From positions 186,001 to 250,000 of the forward strand of contig NZ_FOWW01000009.1 in assembly GCF_900115565.1 (NCBI RefSeq): DNA of 64,000 bases, given 5' to 3'. Below, one piece after another: positions 10,155 through 19,227 of this stretch; position 1 is the stretch's first letter; every line of letters begins with the position of its first letter. The notes under the pieces were generated by a model. The model searched no databases and was not told where the DNA came from. It saw nothing but the letters and a program-made list of their open reading frames with translations. The DNA is from Amycolatopsis arida. GTDB taxonomy: Bacteria > Actinomycetota > Actinomycetes > Mycobacteriales > Pseudonocardiaceae. The position numbers were made by a program, and so were the translations under genes.

Positions 10155-10228
10155 GGCGAATCCGTTCTGTCAGTGCCTGATCACGCCTGCACCTGCTCGG
10201 GTGGAACGCCCACCCGGGACGGGGCAGG

Positions 10229-10537
10229 TCAGCTGGCGTTCTTCTGCGCCTGGTCCTGCGACGGCGACGTGGCCTGCTGCTTCTTCAGCTCGTCCAGCTG
10301 GCGCTGCAACTCCGCGACCTTCTTGTCGGCGTCCGGCTCCGGCTGCTGCGGCAGCTGCTTGGCCTCCTGCTGCGCCGCGGCGTCACCGTCCTCCTCCCGC
10401 ATGGCCTTGGTCTCGGCCTTGAAGATCTTCATGGACTTGCCGATCGAGCGGGCCGCGTCGGGCAGCCGCTTGGCGCCGAACAGCAGCACCACGACAAGAA
10501 CCAGGATGATCAAGTGCCACGGCTGCAGAGCGTTCAT
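10229..10537 (-). CDS. tatA: Sec-independent translocase subunit TatA
   Basis: 102-residue TatA: one N-terminal transmembrane helix (PWHLIILVLVVVLLFGAKRLP), the FGAKRLPDAARSIGKSMKIFK amphipathic helix with the conserved Phe-Gly, then an acidic Gln/Lys-rich coil tail. It oligomerises to form the Tat pore. ATG at 10537 follows GAGG at 7 nt. The gene precedes tatC in the same orientation, as in most actinobacteria. Confidence 0.95.
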   Translation of the reverse strand: MNALQPWHLIILVLVVVLLFGAKRLPDAARSIGKSMKIFKAETKAMREEDGDAAAQQEAKQLPQQPEPDADKKVAELQRQLDELKKQQATSPSQDQAQKNAS

Positions 10538-10685
10538 CGGTGGCCTCCTCACTCGTTCCAGACCGATCCTACGGTCAGCTTCGGGGGGAACGTAAGACTC
10601 GACGCCGTGGCACCCGGCTGGTCGCCGCGGTCCACCGGGCCGGCGGTGGTCCCCACCACCATACTGGGCAAACGGACATACCCGC

Positions 10686-10910
10686 CTATCCGGCACCCGC
10701 CGGCGGGCGGTCGGCCGTGGGCCGCCGCGCCATGGCCACCCGCAACCCCGCCGCGCGGGCGCGGAGCAACCCGGCGTCGTCCCGGGTCCGCTCGGCCACC
10801 AGGCGCGCCGCCGCGTCGAACCGGCGCAGCGCCCGCACCGCGCGGGCGGCGACGGCGCCCAGCACGACCAGCCCGAACGCCACGAGCACGATGCTCAGCA
10901 CGTACCACAC
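10686..10910 (-). CDS. Small single-pass membrane protein
   Basis: 74-residue protein with one N-terminal hydrophobic helix (YVLSIVLVAFGLVVLGAVAA) followed by a basic amphipathic stretch rich in Arg and Ala. No recognised family. It lies between pafC and tatA in the same direction. GTG at 10910 has TACGGT ending exactly 6 nt upstream, which supports an own leaderless promoter just before the pafC stop codon. Function is unknown; the reading frame is supported by the promoter, hydrophobic pattern and placement only. Confidence 0.6.
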   Translation of the reverse strand: MWYVLSIVLVAFGLVVLGAVAARAVRALRRFDAAARLVAERTRDDAGLLRARAAGLRVAMARRPTADRPPAGAG

Positions 10911-10928
10911 GCGATCACCGTACTGGCC

Positions 10929-11900
10929 CTAGGTGGACGTGAGGTGACGAGCCCGCGCCAGCGCGTCGACGGCCCTCCGCCGCACCGCCTCGGCCAGCGC
11001 CGTGGGCCGCTCCACCCGCGCGCCGCCCCCGAGGCCCAGCAACAGGCGCACCATCCACCCCTCGTCGCCGTAGCGCATCCGGATCCGCAGCCGTCCCCCG
11101 TCGAGCTCGGCCAACTCCTCGCACGGGTAGTACTCGGCCACCCAGCGGGCGTCCGGCTCCAGCACGATCTCGGCCTCCGGCTGGTCCGGCGGGGGCCGGT
11201 AGACCCCCTCGGACACATCGGTCGGCTCGGCGTCCGGCGGCGGCACCGCCGGCTCGTCCAGCACGGACAGCTCGTCGACGCGGTCGAGCCGGAACAGCCG
11301 CACGGCCCCGGCCCGGCGGCACCACGCCTCCAGGTAACCGTTGCCCTGCACGATCAGCAGCCGCATCGGGTCGACCGTGCGTTCGGTGATCTGGTCCTTC
11401 GACGCGGTGTAGTACCGCAGCCACAGTGCCCGGCGCGCGCGCAGCGCGGCCTGCACGATCTCCCGGACCCTGGCGGTCTCCGCCCGCTCCCGCACCGCGT
11501 TGCCCACCACCACCCCGGACGGTTGGGCGGCGCCCGCGGCGGCCTCGATCTTCGCGATCGCCCGCTGCACCGCGTCGGTGTCCACCACTCCCGGGGTCTC
11601 GGCCAGCGCCCGCAGCGCCACCAGCAACGCGGTCGCCTCACCGCCGGTCAGCCGCAGCGGCCGGCGCATCCCGGCGTCGAAGGTGACCGACACGGTGTCG
11701 CCCTCGAAGGACAGGTCGATCAGATCCCCGGGGCCGTACCCGGGCAACCCGCACATCCACAGCAGCTCCAGGTCCCTGCGCAGCTGCTTCGGGGTGACCC
11801 CGAAGTCACGGGCCGCCTCGTCGATCCGGATGCCCGGCCGGGCCAGCAGGTACGGCACCAGGGCGAGCAGCCGGGGCATCCGCTCCGCGGAGGCGCTCAC
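10929..11900 (-). CDS. pafC: WYL-domain transcriptional regulator PafC
   Basis: 323-residue partner of PafB; in mycobacteria the PafBC heterodimer activates DNA-repair genes independently of LexA. An N-terminal winged helix (RMPRLLALVPYLL, with ARDFGVTPKQLRRDLELL as recognition region, about 8-48) is followed by a WYL domain (ALWLRYYTASKDQITERTVDPMRLL, about 165-190) and a WCX-type C-terminal extension. The ATG overlaps the pafB stop by 4 bp, indicating translational coupling. Confidence 0.93.
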   Translation of the reverse strand: MSASAERMPRLLALVPYLLARPGIRIDEAARDFGVTPKQLRRDLELLWMCGLPGYGPGDLIDLSFEGDTVSVTFDAGMRRPLRLTGGEATALLVALRALAETPGVVDTDAVQRAIAKIEAAAGAAQPSGVVVGNAVRERAETARVREIVQAALRARRALWLRYYTASKDQITERTVDPMRLLIVQGNGYLEAWCRRAGAVRLFRLDRVDELSVLDEPAVPPPDAEPTDVSEGVYRPPPDQPEAEIVLEPDARWVAEYYPCEELAELDGGRLRIRMRYGDEGWMVRLLLGLGGGARVERPTALAEAVRRRAVDALARARHLTST

Positions 11901-12955
11901 CGGTCCGCCCCGCCGTCATGGCCGTACTCCCCGCGCCCTGCCCCCGCCGGTGCACCGTCCGGGCCCGGCACACCTCGCCCGGCCGGGTGCCGCTGCGCGG
12001 CCAGCTCCAGCCGGTCCTGCACCGACTTCGCCAGCACGTCCGGCTCCAGCACCAGCACGTCCTGCCCGTGCCCGGCGATCCAGTCGGCGGCGCTCTCCGG
12101 GAAGTACAGGTCGATCTCCGCCACGTCACCGGGCGCGCCAGCCACGGTCATCCGGTCGACCAGCCGCGCCCTGCGGCGCACGCCGGCGGCGCGCCCCTCG
12201 GCGATCCACAGCCGCGCCGTCGCGATCGGCTCGCCCTCGCGGTCCTCGTCGCCGGCGACGAACTCCAGCAGGTTCACGTCGGTGGGCCGGCGCACCTCCC
12301 CCGGCCGGCCGACAGTGCGCACGTCACCCATGATCCGGGACAGCCGGAAGCACCGGGGCGCGGAGCGGTCCCGGTCGTGCCCGACCAGATACCACCGGCC
12401 GCGCCAGGACACCACGCCCCACGGCTCGACCGTGCGGGCCCGCCGCTCCGGCGACCCGCTGCGCCGGTAGTCGAACCGCACCGCCCGCGCGGCCTGCACC
12501 GCGGCGAGCAGCGGCGCGAACGCCGGCTCGGTCCGCACCCGCGGCTCCACCACGGTCTGCGCCTGCTGGTCCACCTCGACCCCCGCCGCGCGCAGCTTCA
12601 CCAGCGCGCCCTGGGCCTGCCCGATCAGGTCCGGCGAGTCCCACAGCCGCACGGCCAGCGCCACGGCGGTCGCCTCGTCCGGGGACAGCTCGATGTCGCC
12701 CAACTCGTAGTCCCGGCGGGCGATCCGGTAGCCCTCCACCGGGTCGAAGCCCGAGTTGCGGCCGGTCTCCAGTGGGATGCCGAGCTCCCGCAGCTCGGTC
12801 TTGTCCCGCTCGAACATCCGGGAGAACGCCTCGTCGGTGGCGGCGTCGGCGTATCCCGGCACGATTCCGCGGATCCGCTCGGCAGTGAGGTACTGCCGGG
12901 TGGACAGCAAGGCGAGCACCAGGTTCACCAGGCGTTCGGCGCGGGCGGTGGACAC
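11897..12955 (-). CDS. pafB: WYL-domain transcriptional regulator PafB
   Basis: 352-residue WYL regulator. The N-terminal winged helix (ERLVNLVLALLSTRQYLTAERI, about 6-28) precedes the WYL domain (AVRFDYRRSG and VEPWGVVSWRGRWYLVGHDR, about 180-220) and a WCX domain. The frame is open to 13027, but GTG at 12955 is chosen since homology starts at STARAERLVNL, and TACTGT lies 7 nt upstream with a GGGGAGG that could also serve as ribosome site. Works with PafC; both are downstream of pafA with a 205 bp gap that I see no gene in. The C-terminal Gly/Pro-rich tail extends beyond the family core. Confidence 0.92.
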   Translation of the reverse strand: MSTARAERLVNLVLALLSTRQYLTAERIRGIVPGYADAATDEAFSRMFERDKTELRELGIPLETGRNSGFDPVEGYRIARRDYELGDIELSPDEATAVALAVRLWDSPDLIGQAQGALVKLRAAGVEVDQQAQTVVEPRVRTEPAFAPLLAAVQAARAVRFDYRRSGSPERRARTVEPWGVVSWRGRWYLVGHDRDRSAPRCFRLSRIMGDVRTVGRPGEVRRPTDVNLLEFVAGDEDREGEPIATARLWIAEGRAAGVRRRARLVDRMTVAGAPGDVAEIDLYFPESAADWIAGHGQDVLVLEPDVLAKSVQDRLELAAQRHPAGRGVPGPDGAPAGAGRGEYGHDGGADR

Positions 12956-13160
12956 CCTCCCCACAGTAGCCCGCCCCCACCCTGGTGCTGACGAGGTCCC
13001 GGCACGGCACGCCGACGCGTCCCACACCGTGACACCACCGACACGCCCCGTAACCCGTGTTCGCCGTTCCCGTCGCCGTGTTGGCCGCCCGTGGGCGCGT
13101 GCCCGGGGCGAACGGGCGGGTCGGTCACCGGCGGCGCCGTGAGACGCGCCGGAGGGACGC

Positions 13161-14519
13161 TCAGAGCGAGGCGATGAGGCGCTCGACCCGCTCGTCCACC
13201 GCGCGGAACGGGTCCTTGCACAGCACGGTGCGCTGCGCCTGGTCGTTCAGCTTGAGGTGCACCCAGTCGACGGTGAAGTCCCGGCCAGCCTGCTGCGCGG
13301 CGGCGATGAAGTCACCCCGCAGCTTGGCCCGCGTGGTCTGCGGCGGGGTGTCCTTGGCCAGCTCGATCTCACCGTCGTCGGTCACCCTGCGCACCAGCCC
13401 CTTGCGCTGCAGCAGGTCGAACACGCCGCGGCCCCGGCGGATGTCGTGGTAGGCCAGGTCGAGCTGCGCCACCCGAGGGCTGGACAGGTCCAGCCCGTAC
13501 TTGCTCCGGTAGCGCTCCACCAACCGGTGCTTGATCGCCCAGTCGATCTCGGTGTCGATCTTGGTGAAGTCCTGCTGCTCCACCGCGTCCAGGGTGCGAC
13601 CCCACAGCTCCACCACGCGCTCCGCGGTCGGCCCGGCGCCGGTGGTGCGCACGTGCTGCACCGCGCGCTGGTAGTACTCCCGCTGGATCTCCAGCGCCGA
13701 GGCCTCCCGACCCCCGGCCAGCCGCACCTGCCGCCGCCCGGTGAGGTCGTGGCTGATCTCGCGGATCGCCCGGATCGGGTTGTCCAGGGTGAAGTCCCGG
13801 AACTGCACACCCTGCTCAATCATCTCCAGCACGAGGTTCGCCGACCCGACCTTCAGCAACGTCGTGGGCTCGGCCATGTTCGAGTCCCCGACGATCACGT
13901 GCAGCCGCCGGTACCGCTCGGCGTCGGCGTGCGGCTCGTCACGAGTGTTGATGATCGGCCGGGACCGGGTGGTCGCGCTGGACACACCCTCCCAGATGTG
14001 CTCGGCCCGCTGCGACAGGCAGTACACCGCGCCGCGCGGGGTCTGCAGCACCTTGCCGGCACCGGAGATCAGTTGGCGGGTGACCAGGAACGGCAGCAGC
14101 ACGTCGGCGATCCTGGAGAACTCGCCCGCCCGCGTCACCAGGTAGTTCTCGTGGCAGCCGTAGGAGTTGCCGGCCGAGTCGGTGTTGTTCTTGAACAGGA
14201 AGATGTCCCCGCCAATGCCCTCGTCGGCCAGCCGGCGCTCGGCGTCGACCAGGAGGTCCTCCAGGATCCGCTCGCCCGCCTTGTCGTGGGTGACCAGCTG
14301 GGTGAGGTCGTCACACTCGGCCGTGGCGTACTCGGGGTGCGAGCCCACGTCGAGGTAGAGCCGGGAGCCGTTGGACAGGAACACGTTGGACGAACGCCCC
14401 CAGGACACCACGCGCCGGAACAAGTACCTGGCCACCTCGTCGGGCGAGAGCCGACGCTGCCCGTGAAAGGTGCAGGTGACCCCGAACTCGGTTTCGATCC
14501 CAAAGATCCGCCGCTGCAT
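13161..14519 (-). CDS. pafA: Pup-protein ligase PafA
   Basis: 452-residue ATP-dependent ligase that joins the C-terminal glutamate of deamidated Pup to substrate lysines. The carboxylate-amine ligase/glutamine-synthetase-like fold is evident: [15 protein letters not shown] holds the metal-binding Glu residues, then [38 protein letters not shown] and [19 protein letters not shown]. PafA lacks the extra insertion loop seen in Dop. ATG at 14519 has TACCCT 6 nt upstream, a leaderless arrangement, and no Shine-Dalgarno. It is divergent from the lipid phosphatase/kinase fusion gene and upstream of pafB. Confidence 0.96.
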   Translation of the reverse strand: MQRRIFGIETEFGVTCTFHGQRRLSPDEVARYLFRRVVSWGRSSNVFLSNGSRLYLDVGSHPEYATAECDDLTQLVTHDKAGERILEDLLVDAERRLADEGIGGDIFLFKNNTDSAGNSYGCHENYLVTRAGEFSRIADVLLPFLVTRQLISGAGKVLQTPRGAVYCLSQRAEHIWEGVSSATTRSRPIINTRDEPHADAERYRRLHVIVGDSNMAEPTTLLKVGSANLVLEMIEQGVQFRDFTLDNPIRAIREISHDLTGRRQVRLAGGREASALEIQREYYQRAVQHVRTTGAGPTAERVVELWGRTLDAVEQQDFTKIDTEIDWAIKHRLVERYRSKYGLDLSSPRVAQLDLAYHDIRRGRGVFDLLQRKGLVRRVTDDGEIELAKDTPPQTTRAKLRGDFIAAAQQAGRDFTVDWVHLKLNDQAQRTVLCKDPFRAVDERVERLIASL

Positions 14520-14597
14520 GTGTCAAGGGTAGGCGCTTCTCGGCGGTTGCCGGTGGGCCGTTCGGGCGTCGACACGCCGTCGGCTACGTTGCGGATC

Positions 14598-16082
14598 GTG
14601 TCGACCCGCCTTCCCCGGCCGTTACGCCACGTCGGACGCACCGACCTCGGCCTCATCCGGCGCAGCGCGGCGCTGCCCCGCAGCCCCGCCGACCGGGCGC
14701 TCAAGGCGCTGTCGAAGTCGGCCAACAAGTCCCGGCTGTGGTGGGCGGTCGGCGCCGCGCTGACCCTGCGCAAGGGACCCGCCCGGCGCGGCGCGCTGCG
14801 TGGGTTCGCCGCCGTCGCCGGCGCGAGCGCACTGGCGAACCTGCTGGCCAAGCCACTGTTCGGGCGGCGCCGGCCCGCCGCGCGCGAGGTGCCCGAGCAC
14901 CGCCGGCTCACCCGCCGGCCCACGTCCTCGTCGTTCCCCTCCGGCCACGCCGCCTCGGCCGCCGCGTTCGTCACCGCCGTGGCGATGGAGTCCCCGCCGA
15001 CCGCGCTCGCACTGGCCCCGCTCGGGGCCGCCGTCGCCTACTCCCGCGTGCACACCGGGGTGCACTGGCCCAGCGACATCGCCGCCGGCGCGGCGCTCGG
15101 CGTGGTCGCCGCGGCCGGCACCCGGCACTGGTGGCCACTGCGCCCGGACGCCCCGGCCAGGGCCGCGCATCGCGCCGACGCGCCGGTGATGCGCGACGGG
15201 GAGGACATGCTCGCGCTGGTCAACCCCGGCTCGGGGCTGCAGGACCACGACCCGAGCGAGGAGGTCCGCTACGCCTGGCCGAAGGCCACTCTGGTGTACC
15301 CGGACCCGAAGGGCGACATTCGCGCCCAGCTCACCCACGAGATTCGCGCCCGTGGCGGGCAGGTCCGCGCGCTGGGCGTCGCCGGCGGCGACGGCACGGT
15401 CGCCGCGGTGGCCTCGGTGGCCGCCGACCACCTGCTGCCGCTCGCGCTGATCCCCGCCGGCACGTTCAACCATTTCGCGCGCGACGTGGGCCTCCGCTCG
15501 ATGCGCGACGCGGACGCGGCCACCGAGGCCGGCACGGCGGTGCGGATCGACCTCGGCGAGGTGGAGATCGTCAGTGGTGACGGCACCGAGCACCGCTGGT
15601 TCGTCAACACCGCGAGCCTCGGCGGCTACCCGGAGATGGTGCGGCTCCGGGAGAAGCTCCGCGAGCGGTACCCCCGCTGGCCGGCGGCCGTGCTGGCGAT
15701 GGTGCGCACCCTGCGCCACGCCCGGCCGCTGCCCATCCGGCTCAATGGCGTGGAGCTGTCGGTGTGGATGCTGTTCGTCGGCAACGGAACCTACGCCCCC
15801 ACGGGCTTCGGGCCGACCCGCCGTCCGGCGCTCGACACCGGGCTGCTCGACGTGCGGTTGCTGCGCGCCGACCTGCCCTACTCGCGGGCCCGGTTCATCC
15901 TCGCCCTGCTCACCAACGCGCTCAACGCCAGCCACGTCTACCGGCAGTTCGACCTACCCGAGGTGCACGTGGAACTGCGCAGCGGGAACCGCAGGGTCGC
16001 CACCGACGGCGAGATCGGCCCGCTCGGCCACGGGTTCCGCTTCCGTTCCCGGCCGAGCGCGCTCACCATCTACCGCCCCTGA
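14598..16082 (+). CDS. PAP2 phosphatase-diacylglycerol kinase fusion
   Basis: 494-residue bifunctional lipid enzyme. Residues about 60-190 are a PAP2 phosphatase: KPLFGRRRP (motif 1), SFPSGHAASA (motif 2) and SRVHTGVHWPSD (motif 3) with catalytic His residues present. Residues about 205-494 are a DAGK domain: ALVNPGSG, GVAGGDGTVAAV and LIPAGTFNHFARD. The pairing suggests turnover between phosphorylated and dephosphorylated lipids in envelope metabolism; substrates are not determinable. GTG at 14598 with TACGTT 7 nt upstream is the start. It splits pafA from prcA on the opposite strand. Confidence 0.88.
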   Translation: MSTRLPRPLRHVGRTDLGLIRRSAALPRSPADRALKALSKSANKSRLWWAVGAALTLRKGPARRGALRGFAAVAGASALANLLAKPLFGRRRPAAREVPEHRRLTRRPTSSSFPSGHAASAAAFVTAVAMESPPTALALAPLGAAVAYSRVHTGVHWPSDIAAGAALGVVAAAGTRHWWPLRPDAPARAAHRADAPVMRDGEDMLALVNPGSGLQDHDPSEEVRYAWPKATLVYPDPKGDIRAQLTHEIRARGGQVRALGVAGGDGTVAAVASVAADHLLPLALIPAGTFNHFARDVGLRSMRDADAATEAGTAVRIDLGEVEIVSGDGTEHRWFVNTASLGGYPEMVRLREKLRERYPRWPAAVLAMVRTLRHARPLPIRLNGVELSVWMLFVGNGTYAPTGFGPTRRPALDTGLLDVRLLRADLPYSRARFILALLTNALNASHVYRQFDLPEVHVELRSGNRRVATDGEIGPLGHGFRFRSRPSALTIYRP

Positions 16083-16099
16083 CACCGGGGCTCGCTGGT

Positions 16100-16144
16100 C
16101 GCCGTTCCACGGGACATGCGGCGCGCACGACCCGTGGAACGGCG
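16100..16144. terminator. Bidirectional terminator hairpin
   Basis: A perfect 14-bp inverted repeat (arms CGCCGTTCCACGGG at 16100-16113 and its complement at 16131-16144, 17-nt loop) lies between the convergent stops of the lipid enzyme fusion and prcA, so it can end transcripts from both sides. No long T tract follows, as is common in high-GC actinobacteria. Confidence 0.75.
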
Positions 16145-16150
16145 GCCCCG

Positions 16151-16927
16151 TCAGCTCTGGCTCTCGCCGCCGTCGGCGGCCTTCTCACCCTTGCCCTCGG
16201 CGGGCGGCTCGTCCTTGGCCTCCTCGGCCCCGTCGCCGGCCCCGTCGCGGGGCAGCAGCGCCTCCAGCGCCGCGCCGCTGATCCGGCGGAACTTGCGGCC
16301 GGGCCGCTCCCGGTCCAGCACGGCCACCTCGAGCTTGCCCGGCTCGGCCTCGCTGCCGCCGTTGGCCGGTGCCTTCAACCCGCCGACCGCCACCACCAGC
16401 GCGTCGGCGAGCTCCATCCCGTCGCTGAAGGTCTCCTTCAGCTTCCCGGAGATCGTGTCGGCCTGTCCGCCCATCACCACGTACCGGGGCTCGTCCCCGA
16501 TCGACCCGTCGTAGGTCAGCCGGTAGAGCTGGTCCTCGTCGGAGTTGGCGCCCACCTCCGCGACGCAGATCTCCACCTCGAACGGCTTGAGCTGCTCGGT
16601 GAAGATCGAGCCCAGGGTCTGCGCGTACACGTTGGCCAGCTGACGCGCCGAGACGTCCCGCCGGTCGTAGGCGTAGCCCTGCAGGTCCACGTGCCGGACA
16701 CCACCGCGCCGCAGGCTCTCGAACTCGTTGTACCTGCCCACCGCGGCGAACCCGATCCGGTCGTAGATCTCCGACACCTTGTGCAGCGTGTTCGACGGGT
16801 TCTCGGCCACGAACAGCACCCCACCGCGGTACTTGAGCACGACCACGCTGCGTCCCCGCGCGATGCCCTTGCGGGCGAGCTCGGAACGCTCGCGCATCAA
16901 CTGCTCGGGTGAGGCGTACAGCGGCAT
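16151..16927 (-). CDS. prcA: Proteasome alpha subunit PrcA
   Basis: 258-residue alpha subunit of the bacterial 20S proteasome; seven copies form the gating ring to which Mpa docks. The family signature is unmistakable: [20 protein letters not shown] at the N-terminus, [51 protein letters not shown], and [17 protein letters not shown]. It lacks a catalytic N-terminal threonine, as expected. The C-terminal 45 residues are acidic, Lys/Gly-rich and variable. ATG at 16927 is chosen by family alignment; the frame runs further upstream. The catalytic partner prcB, usually overlapping this start, is missing. Confidence 0.95.
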   Translation of the reverse strand: MPLYASPEQLMRERSELARKGIARGRSVVVLKYRGGVLFVAENPSNTLHKVSEIYDRIGFAAVGRYNEFESLRRGGVRHVDLQGYAYDRRDVSARQLANVYAQTLGSIFTEQLKPFEVEICVAEVGANSDEDQLYRLTYDGSIGDEPRYVVMGGQADTISGKLKETFSDGMELADALVVAVGGLKAPANGGSEAEPGKLEVAVLDRERPGRKFRRISGAALEALLPRDGAGDGAEEAKDEPPAEGKGEKAADGGESQS

Positions 16928-17256
16928 CGTCACTGCTCTGGCTCCGCTCTCTTCGTCAGGCTCTGTTCCTCGGATGAGGCTCGTCGGATGAAGCTCGTCA
17001 GGGGCAACGGCACCCGGGACATCGGCCACGCCGCGCCGCCGGACGAGGACATTGTGCCTGCCCACACCGCCGGGTGATCACCGGCCCGGGTGCTCGGCGG
17101 CCGTCCTGGCGGCGTGCCAGGGCACGCCGCTTCTCGGGCAGCCGGGCACGGGCGTTTCGGGACACAAGGGGCACCGGAGGCACAGGCCGACCGCGCCCAC
17201 CGCACCCGGCCCGTCACCGCTGCGCTGGGCGCGGCTCCGTCAGGTCGGCGCGACCG
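16928..17256. other. Gap where prcB is expected; no prcB gene
   Basis: 329 bp between prcA and pup with no credible gene. In the known actinobacterial order a prcB gene of about 0.85 kb lies here. I read both strands in all frames and found neither the Thr-Thr-Ile-Val-Ala catalytic start nor any PrcB core motif. One minus-strand frame (to 16930) ends in TGA two bases before the prcA ATG, the spacing of a coupled upstream gene, but its sequence is not recognisable as PrcB. A near-duplicate 14-bp block (GGATGAGGCTCGTC / GGATGAAGCTCGTC) occurs at about 16976-17004. Confidence 0.8.
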
Positions 17257-17451
17257 CTACTGGCCGCCCTTCTGCACGTACGCCCGGACGAAGTCCTCCG
17301 CGTTCTCCTCGAGCACGTCGTCGATCTCGTCGAGGATCGTGTCGACGTCCTCGCCGAGCTTCTCGCGACGCTCCTGGCCGGCGGGGCCGCCGGACTCGAC
17401 TTCCTCGTCGGAGTCACCGCCGCCGTGCCGTTCGACCTTCTCCTGCGCCAT
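17257..17451 (-). CDS. pup: Prokaryotic ubiquitin-like protein Pup
   Basis: 64-residue intrinsically disordered protein tag. The conserved C-terminal half is present (GQERREKL, then ILDEIDDVLEENAEDFVRAY, ending VQKGGQ). The C-terminal Gln must be deamidated by Dop to Glu before PafA ligates it to lysines. The N-terminal half (MAQEKVERHGGG, acidic) is where Mpa starts unfolding. ATG at 17451 follows GGGAGG at 5 nt. It is 97 bp downstream of dop and probably co-transcribed with it. Confidence 0.98.
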   Translation of the reverse strand: MAQEKVERHGGGDSDEEVESGGPAGQERREKLGEDVDTILDEIDDVLEENAEDFVRAYVQKGGQ

Positions 17452-17548
17452 GATCGCCTCCCGGGATCGCTGTTGTCTCCAGCCTACCCACCGGCGCCGA
17501 CATCCGACCCTCCGTCAAGCCGGCAACCAGCCGGTACCGAGCCGCCCG

Positions 17549-19051
17549 CTAGTCCGTCCCGGTCAACGCCTCGACCAGCTCCTCGGCCGTGTCCGACTCG
17601 TCCAACAGCTTCCCGACGTGCGCCTTCGTCCCCCGCAGCGGCTCCAGCGTCGGGATCCGCACCAGCGACTCCCGGCCCACGTCGAAGATCACCGAGTCCC
17701 ACGACGCCGCCGCGATCGACGCCGCGTACTTCTCCAGGGTCCGGCCGCGGAAGTAGGCCCGGGTGTCCGGCGGCGGATTCGTGATCGCCCGCTGCACCTC
17801 CTCCTCGCTGACCAGGCGCTTCATCGAGCCGCGGGTCACCAGCCGGTTGTACAGGCCCTTGTCCAGCCGCACGTCGGAGTACTGCAGGTCCACCAGGTGC
17901 AGCCGCGGCGCCGCCCAGCCGAGCTTGTCCCGCGCCCGGTACCCCTCCAGCAGCCGAAGCTTCGCCGGCCAGTCCAACCGGTCGGCGCACTCCGCCGGAT
18001 CGCGGGCCAGCGCGTCCAGCACCTCGCCCCACAGCCGCAGCACGTCCTTGGCGCCACCGTCGCCGCCGTGCTTGTCCAGGTGCGCCGCCGCCATCTCGTG
18101 GTAGGCGAACTGCAGGTCCAGCCCGGTGTACTTGCGCCCGTTGGTCAGCTCGACCTTCGTCTTCAGTGTCGGATCGTGGCTGATCTGGTGCACCGCCCGC
18201 ACCGGCTCGTCGAGCTTCAGGTCGTCGAACCGGACACCCGCCTCGATCATGTCCAGCACCAGCGCCGTCGTGCCGAGCTTGAGGTACGTGGAGTACTCGG
18301 CCAGGTTCGCGTCGCCGATGATGACGTGCAGCCGCCGGTACTTGTCCGCGTCGGCGTGCGGCTCGTCCCGGGTGTTGATGATGCCGCGCTTGAGCGTGGT
18401 CTCCAGGCCCACCTCGACCTCGACGTAGTCGGCGCGCTGGGACAGCTGGAACCCCGGCTCCTCGCCCTGCGGACCGATCCCCACCCGACCCGAGCCGGTG
18501 ATCACCTGCCGGGACACGAAGAACGGCGTCAACCCGCCGATCACCGCGGTGAACGGTGTCGACCGCGCCATCAGGTAGTTCTCGTGGGTGCCGTAGCTGG
18601 CGCCCTTGCCGTCGACATTGTTCTTGTACAGCTGCAGCGGCGGCTGTCCCGGCACGGTGGCCGCCCGCCGCGCGGCCTCCTCCATCACCCGTTCACCGGC
18701 CTTGTCCCAGATCACCGCGTCCCGCGCGTTGGTGACCTCCGGCGCGGAGTACTCCGGATGCGCGTGGTCCACGTACAACCGCGCGCCGTTGGTGAGGATG
18801 ACGTTGGCCGCGCCCAGGTCCTCCACCTCCGGGTCGGGGCCGCCGCCACCGGGACCGGTCAGGTCGAACCCGCGCGCGTCCCGCAGCGGCGACTCGACCT
18901 CGTAGTCCCAGCGGGCCCTACGCGCCCGCGGGATGTCGGCCGCGGCCGCGTAGGCCAACACGACCTGGGTGGACGTCAGTACCGGGTTCGCGGTCGCGTC
19001 GCCCGGCACCGCGATGCCGTACTCGACCTCGGTTCCCATGATCCGCCGCAT
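17549..19051 (-). CDS. dop: Pup deamidase/depupylase Dop
   Basis: 500-residue homologue of PafA that deamidates Pup Gln to Glu and removes Pup from substrates. Motifs: [18 protein letters not shown] with the metal-binding Glu residues, [38 protein letters not shown] and [19 protein letters not shown]. The Dop-specific segment after residue 40 ([20 protein letters not shown]) distinguishes it from PafA. ATG at 19051 has TAGGGT 6 nt upstream, again leaderless; the internal ATG at 19039 is less likely. First gene of the dop-pup-(prcB)-prcA unit. Confidence 0.96.
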   Translation of the reverse strand: MRRIMGTEVEYGIAVPGDATANPVLTSTQVVLAYAAAADIPRARRARWDYEVESPLRDARGFDLTGPGGGGPDPEVEDLGAANVILTNGARLYVDHAHPEYSAPEVTNARDAVIWDKAGERVMEEAARRAATVPGQPPLQLYKNNVDGKGASYGTHENYLMARSTPFTAVIGGLTPFFVSRQVITGSGRVGIGPQGEEPGFQLSQRADYVEVEVGLETTLKRGIINTRDEPHADADKYRRLHVIIGDANLAEYSTYLKLGTTALVLDMIEAGVRFDDLKLDEPVRAVHQISHDPTLKTKVELTNGRKYTGLDLQFAYHEMAAAHLDKHGGDGGAKDVLRLWGEVLDALARDPAECADRLDWPAKLRLLEGYRARDKLGWAAPRLHLVDLQYSDVRLDKGLYNRLVTRGSMKRLVSEEEVQRAITNPPPDTRAYFRGRTLEKYAASIAAASWDSVIFDVGRESLVRIPTLEPLRGTKAHVGKLLDESDTAEELVEALTGTD

Positions 19052-19227
19052 GCCTCCACCCTACGGGGCACGCCGCCGCCCGCTGAGCGAAGGCCGCCGA
19101 CACACACCGCCGGCGACGTTGCCGACCGACCCCGCGGAGGCCGGGCCCACCAGGGTTGCGACGAATGGCCCTGTCGCCGACCGTGACCACCTTCCTACTG
19201 TCGGTCCGGACAACTGGGAGGCTGCCC

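Noticed and set aside
16930-17217. Minus-strand frame before prcA as prcB remnant
   Set aside because: Its stop is ideally placed, but no PrcB motif is visible and the residue content is Arg/Pro/Ser-rich as in random high-GC frames. Noted only as a possible scar.
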